Assembly (NCBI GenBank): GCA_030427085.1
Contig: JAUHXH010000002.1
Location: 558,001-622,000 of the forward strand
Length of the DNA: 64,000 nucleotides
Direction: 5' to 3'
From: Gammaproteobacteria bacterium
Lineage (GTDB): Bacteria; Pseudomonadota; Gammaproteobacteria; Pseudomonadales; Halieaceae
Position 1 is the first letter of the stretch; every line of letters begins with the position of its first letter. This document shows positions 63,363 to 64,000 of this stretch, one piece after another. Position numbers and translations under genes: made by a program. Under the pieces are notes generated by a model, which saw only the letters and a program-made list of their open reading frames with translations, did no database searches and was not told the DNA's origin.

Positions 63363-64000
63363 CTACTCGCCCGAGGGTACGGGCAACTCAGTACCGGCAG
63401 CCACCGGGGTGCCAAAGTTAGGCGTACCGTCCTCATTCCACTCGAACTTCTGAATGCGCGGTGTCCGGCCCATGTCGCACACGTCACTTTCCAGATCGTT
63501 GGCGTGGTAGGCCATCCAGTCTTCTGTGCCGTCCGGTGATTTGAAGAAGGTGTTATGGCCCGGCGCGTAAACGCCGCGCTTATCGTCGCGTTCAAATACC
63601 GGCTCGGGAAATTTATGCCACGCGGCGGCGTCCATTGGGTCTGCGCCGGTGAGTTCCAGTAAGCCCAGCTTGTAGTCCGGCCCCCAGCAGGCGCTAGCAG
63701 CGTAGACCACAAAGGTGCGGCCATCGCGCTGGATTGCCACGGGACCTTCGGCCACCGTGTGTGTTTGTACTTCCCAGGGCAGGGTCGGCTTGACGATCAC
63801 AACCTCTTCGCCAACGGTTTCCCAGGGGCTGCTCATCTCCTTGATCGCCAGATCCTGGGTTTCATTCCATACGCTGTACACAGAGTACATCTTGTCGCCC
63901 ACTTCCAGCACGGTGCCATCCAGCGCGTTGCGCTCCACCAGTTTGCCTTTGTAGGTGTAGGGCCCCAGTGGATCGGTGCCGTCGCTTTCGATCACGTGCA
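63363..64000 (-). CDS. GH43 glycosidase, C-terminal part (gene cut by window end)
   Basis: About 212 residues of a GH43 enzyme; the reading frame continues beyond the window, and the GTG at 63995 is an internal Val. The remaining part includes the ESDGTDPLGPYTYKGKL block, a likely second-Asp region (NALDGTVLEV), the acid Glu in VAEGPVA and APGHNTFF. The LESD-DPLGPYxYKG pattern occurs in exported arabinofuranosidase/exo-arabinanase-like GH43 proteins. The gene lies on the minus strand, so its promoter and signal peptide are outside the view. It extends the arabinan locus past the amidohydrolase insertion. Confidence 0.85.
   Translation of the reverse strand, partial: HVIESDGTDPLGPYTYKGKLVERNALDGTVLEVGDKMYSVYSVWNETQDLAIKEMSSPWETVGEEVVIVKPTLPWEVQTHTVAEGPVAIQRDGRTFVVYAASACWGPDYKLGLLELTGADPMDAAAWHKFPEPVFERDDKRGVYAPGHNTFFKSPDGTEDWMAYHANDLESDVCDMGRTPRIQKFEWNEDGTPNFGTPVAAGTELPVPSGE

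Noticed and set aside
1-64000. tRNA, rRNA, CRISPR arrays, insertion sequences, integrases, phage genes
   Set aside because: None seen: no transposase or integrase product, no regularly spaced repeats, and no recognisable tRNA or rRNA sequence, so the accessory regions have no visible mobile vehicle here.

Overview
The window (about 60% GC, dense operons, ATGA overlaps) looks like the chromosome of a free-living, probably marine gammaproteobacterium. This is inferred from gene content: HexR with an eda-gap-ppc block, cytochrome c5, Rep helicase, TonB-dependent uptake and a polysaccharide locus. No rRNA, tRNA, CRISPR array, insertion sequence or phage gene was seen.

Layout. (1) 1-8030: end of an ABC importer, then a guanidine-II (mini-ykkC) riboswitch with two ACGR-loop hairpins. 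It precedes two DUF1989 proteins, a biotin-dependent urea/guanidine carboxylase and allophanate hydrolase, so this is a nitrogen-scavenging operon whose real substrate is probably guanidine. (2) 8035-28875: an accessory catabolic island of about 19 genes. It has two thiolases (one without its second catalytic Cys), three acyl-CoA ligases, a nitronate monooxygenase-type flavoprotein, two DUF1295 (steroid 5-alpha-reductase-like) proteins, three SDRs, five small NTF2/SnoaL-fold proteins, a TonB-dependent receptor, a carotenoid/lignostilbene oxygenase and an unusual regulator made of two HxlR domains, each followed by a Cys/His ribbon. Six copies of a 20-bp semi-palindromic motif lie in five of its intergenic regions, several over promoter elements; I propose they are operators of this regulon. 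The substrate is unknown. (3) 28856-35295: central carbon metabolism, with hexR divergent from eda, a GAPDH-like protein lacking the catalytic Cys, true gap and PEP carboxylase; two HexR-type palindromes lie between hexR and eda.

(4) 35317-47366: housekeeping and stress genes: DUF4136 lipoprotein, GST, cytochrome c5, RND efflux pair, nucleoside transporter, Rep helicase, M19 dipeptidase and DNA polymerase IV. (5) 47431-64000: an arabinan/L-arabinose utilisation locus with 2,5-dioxovalerate dehydrogenase, a large GH43-LamG lipoprotein, a FadR/GntR regulator, a GPH sugar symporter, five further GH43 proteins (the last cut by the window end) and a GH127 beta-L-arabinofuranosidase. An amidohydrolase and a small membrane protein interrupt it.

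How the parts work together: the arabinan enzymes would release L-arabinose, the symporter would import it, and 2,5-dioxovalerate dehydrogenase would finish a non-phosphorylating route to 2-oxoglutarate. The guanidine operon would supply ammonium. The island would take up a hydrophobic compound through the TonB receptor, cleave or activate it, and shorten it as CoA thioesters. All functions are read from motifs and context; no database search was run.
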